Program-made: the position numbers and the translations under genes
Notes under the pieces: model-generated
Told to the model about the DNA's origin: nothing
Database searches by the model: none
What the model saw: the letters and a program-made list of their open reading frames with translations, nothing else
NCBI RefSeq assembly: GCF_042660705.1
Contig: NZ_JBHSUQ010000003.1
Strand: one strand, 5' to 3'
Source: Undibacterium_A arcticum
Lineage (GTDB): Bacteria; Pseudomonadota; Gammaproteobacteria; Burkholderiales; Burkholderiaceae_D
Length of the DNA: 64,000 nucleotides
Part shown: positions 7,923 through 16,456 of the stretch, in pieces
How the letters are laid out: each line of letters begins with the position of its first letter
Position numbering within the stretch: the stretch's first letter is position 1

Positions 7923-8465
7923 TTGAAAAAATTGCTCATCATTCTGGCCCTAGTCACGGTGCCGGCGTTTGCAGATCAGGTTATCGGCATTGCCGACGGC
8001 GACACGCTGACGGTACTGCATGACCGCAAGCCACTGAAAATCAGGCTCGCCAACATTGATGCTCCTGAGAAGAAGCAGGCATTCGGCGAGCGATCCAAGC
8101 AATCGTTATCTGACCTGTGCTTTCAAAAAGATGCGACCTACACCGTCCAGAACATTGATCGATACGGCCGCTCGGTTGCGGTCGTTGCGTGCGAGGAAGT
8201 CGAAGTGAATCGTGCACAAGTCGAACGCGGGTTAGCCTGGGTCTATGCACAATACAACAAAGATGGATCGCTACCGAAGGTCCAGGCCGAGGCGAAATCG
8301 GCTCGGCGGGGGGTATGGACTGACACCAATCCAACACCGCCTTGGGAGTTCAGGCATCCGAAAAATCGTGCAGAGAGAGTTGCAGCCAATGATGCCGAGT
8401 GCCACACCGGGCCGCGTGGCGGACACTACCGCATCGTCAATGACCGGAAGCAATACGGTTGTTAA
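7923..8465 (+). CDS. Secreted thermonuclease-family (SNase-like) nuclease
   Basis: A 180-residue protein with a signal peptide (KKLLIILALVTVPAFA) and the staphylococcal-nuclease fold: V-I-G-I-A-D-G-D-T-L-T-V, then IRLANIDAPEKKQAFGERSK and NIDRYGRSVAVV. The catalytic set is present: Asp in G-D-T, Arg in I-R-L, Asp and Glu in D-A-P-E, Arg in D-R-Y-G-R. The C-terminus carries C-H-T-G-P-R-G-G-H-Y-R, a tail seen in other plasmid-borne nucleases. The start is a TTG after TTAGGAAAACAACG. It is probably periplasmic and may degrade DNA around the cell or at the transfer channel; the role is inferred. Confidence 0.85.
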   Translation: MKKLLIILALVTVPAFADQVIGIADGDTLTVLHDRKPLKIRLANIDAPEKKQAFGERSKQSLSDLCFQKDATYTVQNIDRYGRSVAVVACEEVEVNRAQVERGLAWVYAQYNKDGSLPKVQAEAKSARRGVWTDTNPTPPWEFRHPKNRAERVAANDAECHTGPRGGHYRIVNDRKQYGC

Positions 8466-8484
8466 TGCCAATTAAAGGAAAATC

Positions 8485-8733
8485 ATGGCACATCAAGTCT
8501 TGGAAGGGGTGACGTACGTTCACGCCGCAGCGAAAGACTGCACGGCAAGCGCGACCGCGCCGGCAATGTACGCTGTTGGCGATACGGTTCGTGTGGACCG
8601 CGCCGATGGGACAGTGCTCGATGTCGAATTGAACCTGGTCGACGTCGCCCAGGGTAATTTTCAGGGTACCGTCAAGGCGAGTTCGGCTGAAGATGTTGAA
8701 CTCGATGACACCGTCTCGTTTTACTTCAAGTAG
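8485..8733 (+). CDS. Hypothetical small beta-rich protein
   Basis: An 82-residue acidic protein with alternating strand pattern (YAVGDTVRVDRADGTVLDVE) that suggests a small beta barrel. The linker is AAAGGAAAATC. No family recognised. Confidence 0.55.
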   Translation: MAHQVLEGVTYVHAAAKDCTASATAPAMYAVGDTVRVDRADGTVLDVELNLVDVAQGNFQGTVKASSAEDVELDDTVSFYFK

Positions 8734-8744
8734 ACCGGAAAAAT

Positions 8745-9080
8745 ATGCAGGGCTACGTGAAGGTACTGGCAGCCGCGATTGCTACAGTCGCTTCCCTTGA
8801 AGCTGCAGCTGCGGAAACCAGTTTGACTTGCAGCGACCGCGAGGGCGCAGTGAAACGAGTTGTATTCGATGCAACCAAGACGACTGTTGTTATGGATGGC
8901 GTCAAGATGGTTGATGTGTCTGCTTCTCAGCACGAGATCCGTTTTACGCATGATCTGGGCGTGGCTGGGCGCTGGAAGGTGAGTATCGACCGAACAACTG
9001 GCCAAATGATTATCGGCATCCCTGGATCGAGTATGAACCTTGCTCCATTGCAGTGTGAGAAAGCTAGCCAAAAATTCTGA
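8745..9080 (+). CDS. Small exported protein
   Basis: A 111-residue protein with a signal peptide (V-K-V-L-A-A-A-I-A-T-V-A-S-L-E-A-A-A-A) and a beta-rich mature part with two Cys, one near each end, that could form a disulfide in the periplasm. No family recognised. Confidence 0.6.
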   Translation: MQGYVKVLAAAIATVASLEAAAAETSLTCSDREGAVKRVVFDATKTTVVMDGVKMVDVSASQHEIRFTHDLGVAGRWKVSIDRTTGQMIIGIPGSSMNLAPLQCEKASQKF

Positions 9081-9101
9081 CGGATACCTCAAAGGAAAAT
9101 C

Positions 9102-10313
9102 GTGGGAGTTCGTTTTCGTAAATCGATCAAGCTTGCACCGGGAATTCGTATGAATTTCAGCGGTAGTGGCATTGGGTGGACTATCGGGCCGCGAGGCGCT
9201 TCGGTCGGAATCGGGAAACGCGGGGCACACTTAAATACCGGCATTCCTGGCACCGGACTGTCGAATCGCACCAAGCTGTCTGGGGGGGGTGAAGGGGGCC
9301 GCGACCACACCGGGACCCAAGCGAACGGTGGCGATCAAGGTGATAGTGGATGACGACGGCAACATCTCATTCAGAGATAGCGAAGGCACCCTTGTATCGC
9401 AGACCGTCATTGACGCTGCAAAGCGACAGCAAGGTGACAAGATAAAGGGATTGATCCAGGAAAAGTGCGACGAGATCAATGCGCAGATCGATGCGTTGGC
9501 CGAAATTCATTTGCATACGCCGCGACCCGTGGCTCCGGCAATCATTCCAGGTCGATTCAGCAGCGAGATGCCGCGCGCGCCAGTTGCGAAGAAGGCAGGA
9601 TTTTTCTTTCGCCTTTTCAAGTGGTACGTAGCCAGGATCGAGCGTGAAAACCTTCGTATACACGACGCGCACAACGCCGCCATGGAGGAATGGGAAGCGC
9701 AGCGGACCGCCTTCCAAGTGGAGCAACAGGGGCGGGAACGTTACATTGCTCGCGTGCTGGCGGGCGAACAAGAGGCAGTGGCACAGTATTTCGAGGAGTC
9801 GCTTCAGGACATTGTCTGGCCACGAGAAACCGAGGTCGATTATGATTTGCACAACGATGGCACCATGTTCCTTAATGTCGACTTGCCAGAGATTGAGGAC
9901 ATGCCGACCAAGACTGCGAGCGCACCGGCACGTGGCTATAGGCTGACGGTCAAGGACATGAGCGCAACGGCGGTACAGAAGCTATATATGCGTCATATTC
10001 ACTCGATCGGATTCAGGATGATCGGTGAGGTATTCGCGGTGTCCCCGGCGATCAAGACAGTGATTTGTCGGCGTATTCCAAGCGGCCATCAAAGACAACC
10101 GGTCAGGTTACCGACGAATATCTATATTCGGTACGGGTTGCAAGAGCTCAGTGGGAAAACATCAATTTCGACAACCTGGCTCAAATCGATGTGATCGATG
10201 CGCTGGCTCGGTTTGACTTGCGCCGCAACATGACTAAAACCGGGTTGTTTAAGAAAATTGAACCATTTTTGGATTCGGCTGCCGCAGCGTCGAGCGAGCG
10301 CGATGAAACATAA
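9102..10313 (+). CDS. DUF4236-family protein, two frameshifts
   Basis: The GTG at 9102 follows AAAGGAAAATC. The N-terminal 50 residues are a DUF4236 domain (VRFRKSIKLAPGIRMNFS, then GPRGASVGIGKRG). The frame breaks at a run of eight G at about 9283-9290 and continues as VKVIVDDDGNISFRD-type sequence, a hydrophobic/basic segment (FFFRLFKWYVARIERENLRI) and a long soluble region. A second break near 10060 restores EYLYSVRVARAQWENINF to the stop at 10311. The assembled protein (about 400 residues) has the normal length and layout of such proteins. Function unknown. Confidence 0.7.
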
Positions 10314-10382
10314 GTTGCCGTTGAATTCAATGCGCGCTGCGACGGTACGTACATCACAGCTTAGTTAGCGAGGAAAATCGCT

Positions 10383-10715
10383 ATGTTTACTTTTCTCAGA
10401 CGTGTCTTTAATCCTGGTGCCGCGCACCTGGACAACCTACTCGCAAAACACGCTGCGAGCGTCGCCAGCCGGTTCGATGTGGTGCGGGATGGCATCGTTT
10501 ACACTTTTGAAGAACATAAGAGTGGGATCACATACGTTTATGCTGCCCGTCGCACCAAGCCGTATAAGCGCGCGACGTTTCAGGTGGAGAACAAGGCCGA
10601 GGCGGTCGCATGGCGTGAGGATGGGGTGGTTCCTGCAGGCGAAACCGCCGATCTGCTGCGCCAACTGCAAGCCGGAACCTGGCCGAAGTCGCGTAGCGTA
10701 GACGACATTTTTTAA
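10383..10715 (+). CDS. Hypothetical protein
   Basis: A 110-residue soluble protein behind CGAGGAAAATCGCT. It has a beta-rich centre (GIVYTFEEHKSGITYVYAAR) and a helical end. No family recognised. Confidence 0.55.
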   Translation: MFTFLRRVFNPGAAHLDNLLAKHAASVASRFDVVRDGIVYTFEEHKSGITYVYAARRTKPYKRATFQVENKAEAVAWREDGVVPAGETADLLRQLQAGTWPKSRSVDDIF

Positions 10716-10731
10716 CGTACTGGAAAACGAC

Positions 10732-11196
10732 ATGACGCCTGAGCCACATTGGACCGCGTATCTGTCTGCGCTCCTTACGCCAACCGTAGCATTATTCGGT
10801 GCTTACATCGCATACCAGCAATGGCGGCTCAACCACCATAAGTTGAAATTGGATTTATTCGAGAAGCGTTGGAAGATCTATTCCGCTACCCATGACGCGA
10901 TGGCTGTATTCATCAATGGGTCTGAAGACGACAGGCGTGAATACTTTGTAGAATTCCAGCGACGGATCATGGATGCTCGATTTCTCTGTTCCGAGAATAC
11001 GGTCAAATTCCTTGAATCTGTCCGCGATCGAATTTTCCGTTTGATGGATGCCGAGCGAAAGTTCTCCAAGCTCGTTAATGACGCGCCGGAAAGAACCAGC
11101 ACAATGAAGCAGATTACTGACGAAACGGATGGCCTACGTTCGGAACACAAATCGCTCGTTTCCATTTTCAGCAAAGAGCTTCAAATTACCTTCTAG
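10732..11196 (+). CDS. Membrane-anchored helical protein of unknown function
   Basis: A 154-residue protein with one N-terminal membrane segment (LSALLTPTVALFGAYIAYQQ) followed by WRLNHHKLKLDLFEKRW and a long cytoplasmic helix bundle. The motif 'Q-W-x-x-N-x-x-K-L-x-L-x-L-F-x-R' after a single TM recurs in uncharacterised bacterial proteins. Function unknown. Confidence 0.6.
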   Translation: MTPEPHWTAYLSALLTPTVALFGAYIAYQQWRLNHHKLKLDLFEKRWKIYSATHDAMAVFINGSEDDRREYFVEFQRRIMDARFLCSENTVKFLESVRDRIFRLMDAERKFSKLVNDAPERTSTMKQITDETDGLRSEHKSLVSIFSKELQITF

Positions 11197-11203
11197 GAAA
11201 AGT

Positions 11204-11341
11204 ATGAACCCAGTACGGGCGGTTGAGCGAGCAGTTGCGCTGCTGCGGCCGCGTCAAGCATATTCGATGATTGACGCGGCCATGTTAGTAAGCGACTCAT
11301 TAAGGCCGTCTGTACATCAGATCGTTGACGCTCCAAAGTAG
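11204..11341 (+). pseudogene. Array gene interrupted by IS66
   Basis: Behind TCTAGGAAAAGT an ATG opens a frame of about 28 codons (PVRAVERAVALLRPRQAYSM) that enters the presumed IS66 end at 11288 and then stops by chance at 11339. The original gene was longer; its remainder is not seen after the element. Confidence 0.5.
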
Positions 11342-11369
11342 TGCCCACCAAATAGTAGTGGGGACCACT

Positions 11370-11789
11370 TTGAATACAAGCATCAAACCAGGTAGCCGGA
11401 AAGGTCGACTCAATTACGGAATCGATTTCAAGAAACAATTGGCGATCGCGGCCTGCGAGCCGGGCGTGTCAGTAGCGCGCATCGCGTTGGATAATGGCAT
11501 TAATGCGAACATGCTCCACAAATGGCGCCGTGCACATCTTGCCGGCGCCCTCGGTGTCGTGGAACGCCCGCAACAGGATTTTTTGCCGGTGCGCATTGCT
11601 CGTTCTGTCAACGAATTGGTACAAAGCCCGGCACACGCGCCGTCGCGTCAGGCAGAACTCACCGTGCCGAAGCTGCCCACGCCAAAGCCCGGTGTCATCG
11701 AAATCAGATTGGGCGCAACGACCCTGCGTCTGGAAGGTGCTGTTGATGCAGTAACCCTGGCGCAGGTGCTGTGCCACCTCCATCCATGA
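11370..11789 (+). CDS. tnpA: IS66 TnpA accessory protein
   Basis: About 140 residues. It contains the IS66 OrfA helix-turn-helix: LAIAACEPGVSVARIALDN, then GINANMLHKWRRAH, and a C-terminal strand IEIRLGATTLRLEG. The TTG at 11370 is the likely start. Its TGA overlaps the ATG of tnpB, which is normal in IS66. Confidence 0.85.
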   Translation: MNTSIKPGSRKGRLNYGIDFKKQLAIAACEPGVSVARIALDNGINANMLHKWRRAHLAGALGVVERPQQDFLPVRIARSVNELVQSPAHAPSRQAELTVPKLPTPKPGVIEIRLGATTLRLEGAVDAVTLAQVLCHLHP

Positions 11790-12133
11790 TCGGCCTGCCC
11801 GCCGGAACACGGATCTGGATTGCCGCCGGCGTCACCGATATGCGCTGCGGCTTTCAGGGACTCGCTGCCAAAGTGGAAACGGCGCTGGCGGCAGATCCCT
11901 TCAGCGGTCATGTCTTCATCTTTCGCGGTCGCCGCGGTGACGTCATCAAGTTGTTGTGGGCCACCGGCGACGGCCTGTGCCTGCTGGCCAAGCGTCTTGA
12001 GCAAGGCCGGTTTGTCTGGCCACAGGCCACCAGCGGCTCAGTGTATTTGACACCGGCACAGCTCTCCATGCTTCTCGAAGGGATAGATTGGCGGCAGCCG
12101 CGACGCACCTGGCAACCCACATCGGTGTTGTAA
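11786..12133 (+). CDS. tnpB: IS66 TnpB accessory protein
   Basis: A 115-residue protein with the TnpB signature: G-T-R-I-W-I-A-A-G-V-T-D-M-R-C-G-F, then GHVFIFRGRRGDVIKLLW and a C-terminal L-L-E-G-I-D-W. It appears intact although the element is truncated. Confidence 0.9.
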   Translation: MIGLPAGTRIWIAAGVTDMRCGFQGLAAKVETALAADPFSGHVFIFRGRRGDVIKLLWATGDGLCLLAKRLEQGRFVWPQATSGSVYLTPAQLSMLLEGIDWRQPRRTWQPTSVL

Positions 12134-12162
12134 ACTTCTTTGAGCTTGCGTAAACTCCGCGC

Positions 12163-12200
12163 ATGCCAATCTCCTCGACGCTCCCTGACGACATCGACGC
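12163..12200 (+). pseudogene. IS66 tnpC, 5' remnant
   Basis: An ATG 29 bases after tnpB encodes M-P-I-S-S-T-L-P-D-D-I-D-A, typical of IS66 transposase N-termini. Homology ends within about 12 codons at the junction with the recombinase-bearing segment. Confidence 0.55.
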
Positions 12201-13187
12201 CTACACTGCGCCGCCAATGACTTCGGCGCGGCGGCCTTCGGCATCGCCGACAACCCCGTGGGCTTCACCCGTGCGGTACCGCGCAAATGGATCCGCGCCC
12301 TCTAGGTAGCGTAGCGCCGACTGCATATTCTTCCAGCCCACGTATTCCATCAGCGTCTTGATGTCCCAGCCATTCGACGCGGCCCACTGCGCGAAACCGC
12401 GCCGCAGCGAGTGGCTGCTGTACTGTGTCGCGGACGCGATGCCGGCCCCGGCGAACAAGGATCGCAGGAGCGGCACCAGGCTGTTGATGTGGAGTCCCTC
12501 AGTGCTTATATTTCCCCAGCGGTCGATTCCGCGGAAGACGGCCCCCTCGGTCAGGATGGCCAGATCAACCCAGGCTGCATATGCGGTGACTGGGCATAGT
12601 CGCGCAAGCGCCGGCGCCTTGAAAGTGGCTCCCCTGTAGCTGCGATCGCCCTTGGTCTGCGACAGGAAGCATGTCATCCCCTCGCCGGGCACGACGTTGA
12701 CGTTTTCGACACGCAGCCGCGTCAGTTCGTCACCGCGAAAGCCTCGCCAGAAGCCGAGTAGCAGCAAGGCCTTGTCGCGCGTGTGGCGCAGCTGCGCTGG
12801 ACGGTCGCCGGCGGCCGCCGCGACGGCGACTGCCCGGTCGAGCCATTGCGTCGCCTGTTCAAGCTGATCAAGCTGCAGCGGCCGCGCGCGCTTTTCCCGC
12901 GCCGGATGCAGCGCCTGAATGCCGCGGAAGACCTTGCGCACCACCGGCGCCTTGGTCGGATCCGAAAACCCCTGATCGATGTGCCATTGCGCCAGCGCGG
13001 CCAGGCGCTGGCGCAGCGTGTTGATCGCGAGCGATTCGGCGTGGTCGACCAGGTAGCGCGCGATCGCATCTGCCGTCGCCGGCAAGAAACCGCCCCACTC
13101 GACCTCGAAATGACGCGCCGCCGCCTGGTAGCTGCGCCGGGTGTTGTCCCGGGTAGCGGCGTGCAGGTAGGCATCGAGCTTGCTCAT
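12201..13187 (-). CDS. Tyrosine-type site-specific recombinase/integrase
   Basis: A 328-residue protein with an N-terminal SAM-like core-binding domain (YLHAATRDNTRRSYQAAARH) and a catalytic domain. Visible catalytic residues are Arg in FWRGFRGDEL, the H-S-L-R-R box in YSSHSLRRGFAQWA, a Trp at the usual H/W position in E-Y-V-G-W, and Tyr in S-A-L-R-Y-L. The last 20 or so residues (GVVGDAEGRRAEVIGGAV) differ from the short tail usual in this group and probably result from the junction with IS66. It may have mobilised the neighbouring segment. Confidence 0.8.
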   Translation of the reverse strand: MSKLDAYLHAATRDNTRRSYQAAARHFEVEWGGFLPATADAIARYLVDHAESLAINTLRQRLAALAQWHIDQGFSDPTKAPVVRKVFRGIQALHPAREKRARPLQLDQLEQATQWLDRAVAVAAAAGDRPAQLRHTRDKALLLLGFWRGFRGDELTRLRVENVNVVPGEGMTCFLSQTKGDRSYRGATFKAPALARLCPVTAYAAWVDLAILTEGAVFRGIDRWGNISTEGLHINSLVPLLRSLFAGAGIASATQYSSHSLRRGFAQWAASNGWDIKTLMEYVGWKNMQSALRYLEGADPFARYRTGEAHGVVGDAEGRRAEVIGGAV

Positions 13188-13310
13188 GGCGTTTTACTTG
13201 GGTTGGCTGGCCAGTACAGGCCGAATCAGGTAAATCATACGCTTTCGGCGGTCACCTATTATCCAATCTCATCTCATTATCAAAATAACCTTGAATTGCG
13301 GAAGTAAATA

Positions 13311-13340
13311 GTATGTAATTACATGGTATGTAATTCATTA
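13311..13340 (+). promoter_or_regulatory. Palindromic operator upstream of the first kfrA-like gene
   Basis: GTATGTAATT occurs twice (13311-13320 and 13326-13335). The first copy is part of the perfect palindrome ATGTAATTACAT (13313-13324); the second runs into TAATTCATTA. The site is 20 bases before the kfrA-like start. KfrA proteins repress their own promoters at such repeats. Confidence 0.55.
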
Positions 13341-13360
13341 CGATATATCAAGGAGAGACC

Positions 13361-14395
13361 GTGGCACGCACCGGACTATATAAATCGGATGTCAAAAAGG
13401 CGCGCGACTCCTTGCTCGCTCAGAGCAAGAATCCATCGGTAGACGCGGTACGGGTGGCGCTCGGCAATACCGGCTCGAAAACCACGATCCACAAGTACCT
13501 CAAAGAATTGGAAGAGGAGGGCGGCGGTACTGAGGGCCGCAAAGCGTCGATCAGCGAAGCATTGCAAGACTTGGTGGCACGCCTGGCCGTACAGTTGCAG
13601 GAAGAGGCGAACGCCCGCATCGATACCATTCGAGCGCACAGCGCCGACAAAGAGAAGCAACACTCAGAAGCGCTGACTGCTCTGCAAAAGGATCTCCATG
13701 TGTTGAGCGGACAGCTGAAACAGGCGGAAGCAGCCATGCACCAAGAAGCAACAGCACACAGCCACACTCGCGAGACACTGCAAAGAGAAACAATTAGCCG
13801 TCATACCCTAGAGCAGCAAGTGACTGATCTGAAAGAACGCCTTGCCGAAAACGAGGCACACCGCCGATCGCTCGAAGAAACATCAGCACGCGCGCGATGC
13901 GCTCGAGCACTACCGCCAATCGGTCAAGGAACAGCGCGACCAGGATCAGCGCCGGCATGAGCAGCAGATCCAACAGCTACAGGCCGAGATGCGTCAGTTG
14001 CAGCAAAGTTTGATCGTCAAACAGGATGATGTGACGCGTTTGAACCAGGAAGGCGCGCGCCTCGTAGCTGACCTCGCCCATGCGCAAAGTGCCTTGTATG
14101 ATCAGCAGACCCGTGGGCGGCAGTTTGAACAAAAGCTGGAAGCACTGCAGGCGGTCGAGCAGTATGGAAAGCCGTTGCGGCGCGGCTCGCGGATAAGGAA
14201 ATCCAGACTCAAGCGCAAAGAGAGCAGCTCGAATTATCAAACGCTAGGGTGGGCGCACTGACCAGTCGGGTACGTGATCTAGAACTGGCACTGGCGGCGG
14301 CGGATGCGAAACTTGCCGCGCAACAAGGCGTCGCCGCTGAATTGCGCGCCTATCTGGATGGCCGAGACCGAGTATCCGAAAATCAGACCAACTGA
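13361..14395 (+). CDS. KfrA-like DNA-binding coiled-coil protein, frameshifted
   Basis: The GTG at 13361 follows AAGGAGAGACC. The N-terminus is a KfrA-type helix-turn-helix domain (VRVALGNTGSKTTIHKYLKE) followed by a very long Glu/Gln/Lys-rich coiled coil. The frame breaks near 13890 and again near 14185, after which LADKEIQTQAQREQLELSNA continues to the stop at 14393. Assembled length is about 345 residues, normal for KfrA. KfrA proteins form filament-like oligomers, bind their own promoter and help plasmid stability. A second, intact kfrA lies at 21830-22771. Confidence 0.75.
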
Positions 14396-14548
14396 AAAAA
14401 TTCAAAATAATTGAATTAAGTTACATGATTAACGCCATTTTGGCGAAAAACCGCAATCCAAGCCGCCTCTCAAATACAATTCGAACGATACATCTGCCGA
14501 TGCTCCGGATCCATTGATGAGAAATACAATATAAATAGGGGAGAAGCG

Positions 14549-16449
14549 TTGAAGCTAAGCCATCTAAAAATTGCAAACTTTCGTGGAGTTCAGTCCGCAA
14601 CGTTGTTGCTTCCGACACACACGGTATTGATCGGCGACAACAATACGGGCAAGACTACTATCCTTGAGGCCATAGACTTGGTACTTGGTCCAGATCGGCT
14701 TAACCGAACACCTCCGATTGATGAACATGATTTTTATCAAGGAAAGTACGCCGAGGCATCACCTACGACTGCTTCGCCGGTGGCAATCCAACTTGCAGTT
14801 GCTGCCGGGGCAACCGACGGCGGTACCGCGGTAGCTGCTGCAGGCGGTGCGCTGGCCGGTGCCGCTATACCTGGCGTTGCAGTTCCAGCCCCCGCGGCGA
14901 CAATAAATGCGTACCGGATCGAAATCGTAGCTACTATCACCGAACTCTCTGAAGAGCAGGTGGCTCGATTTGGCGATTATATTGAGTTCTGGAACACCGA
15001 TCTCAATACGATGACCGGCGGTGCCGTGCTTGCCGAGGTGGACGCGGCCAATAAAACGCCAGCACTTCGAGTCACCTTTCATGGCTGGTACGATCCCGAA
15101 GAAGACGATTTCGAAGCCAAAACCTATTTCAGCCGAAGCCTGGAAGAGGGCGGCGCGCCCGTGTTCTTTTCTCGGAAAGACAAGCAGATTTGCGGCTTTC
15201 TTTATCTGCGCACTATTCGTACTGGGTCAAGAGCACTTAGCCTTGAACGCGGCAGCCTGCTGGATATCATTCTGCGCCTAAAAGATGTGCGGCCGCAGAT
15301 GTGGGAAGACACGATAGCTGCGGTCGCTAGCTATTCGGTTGCAAGTGACCCAGCGTTGGGGCTTACGGGTGTTTTAGAGAGTATTAATACCGCGCTGAAA
15401 CTACGTACCGAAGGAGTGGGGGATTGAACCTCACCTGAAAGTATCTAATTTGACGCGCGACCACTTGCGCAAGACAATTACTGCCTTCATTGCAACGGGT
15501 GAGGGAGCGCATGCCGCGCCGTTCTACCGGCAAGGTACAGGAACGATCAATATGCTAGTCCTGGCGATGTTAACAATCATTGCCGAAGACAAGCAAAACG
15601 TCATTTTTGCTATGGAGGAACCGGAGACAGCTGTTCCACCCTATGCGCAAAAGCGGATAGTGCATGAAGTCCGGCAACTAGCGTCGCAGACGATCTTTAC
15701 CTCACATTCGCCTTATGTGCTTGAAGAATTCGCGCTGGAGGAGACCGTTGTACTCACGAGGGCCGGCGGCTCCTTGCGGCAGGCTACGATTTCCCTACCT
15801 GACAGTATCAAGCCAAAACGCTTTCGCCAGGAATTTCGCACGCGATTCTGCGAAGGCCTACTGGCCAGGCGCATCCTCGTCGCGGAAGGAGCATCGGAGG
15901 CGGATGCCTTCCCCGTCGCTTGCCGGCGCCTGGCAGAACTGAGGCCTGATGTGTATTCGCCGTTGGAGGCGCTGGGAATCTGTACAGTCGACGCCGGCGG
16001 AGAAAAGCATTCCGGACCTGGCCAAACTGTACCGCGATCTGGGGAAACGTACATTTGCGATCTGCGACATGCAGTCCCCGGAAAATTGGACGCTTATTAA
16101 CGCGCAAGTCGATCTATTGCTGATGCACGGAGAAGCGGGGATTGAACATCTTGTGCTGAGGAATACTACGGACGCGGCCATGCGTCGTTTCGTTGCATTG
16201 ATCGAATGGCCCCCGCATCTTATTCAAAAATATCCGATACCGGCTGATCAAGCGCAGGCCGCGCTCGACGACTACTTCAAGGGAACAAAGGCTGCCTGGG
16301 GAATCGCCGACTTCCTTGCACAATGCAGCGAGGCTGAAATACCCCAATGGATTCGTGACGCATGCATGGCGCTAAAAAAGGCGTGTACAACTGCTCCAGC
16401 AGCAATAGAAGAACTGGCTGCTGCCGTGGCATCAGCACCGGCTAACTAG
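14549..16449 (+). CDS. GajA-like OLD-family nuclease of a Gabija defence system, frameshifted
   Basis: The N-terminal ABC-type ATPase part has LKIANFRGVQSATLLL and the Walker A GDNNTGKTTILEAIDLVLG. A later block has NMLVLAMLTIIAEDKQNVIF, the Walker B-like F-A-M-E-E-P-E and FTSHSPYVLEE. A Toprim domain follows (ILVAEGASEADAFPVACRR, then C-T-V-D-A-G-G-E). Two breaks, near 15425 and 16000, split it into three frames with clear protein on each side. Assembled length is about 630 residues, as expected of GajA. It is followed seven bases later by a UvrD-like gene. Gabija cleaves phage or plasmid DNA when nucleotide pools fall. Confidence 0.8.
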
Positions 16450-16456
16450 TAGGCAG

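Larger units (their letters stand above)
11288..12200 (+). mobile_element. IS66-family insertion sequence, truncated
   Basis: The left end begins GTAAGCG at 11288, the usual IS66 terminus. Then come tnpA, tnpB and only the first dozen codons of tnpC, where homology stops near 12200. Most of tnpC and the right end are missing and a tyrosine recombinase gene follows in opposite orientation, so a deletion or second insertion removed the rest. It cannot transpose by itself. Confidence 0.75.

Noticed and set aside
14400..14416. Hairpin ATTCAA/TTGAAT after the first kfrA as a terminator
   Set aside because: The stem is short and AT-rich with no T run, so it cannot be distinguished from chance.
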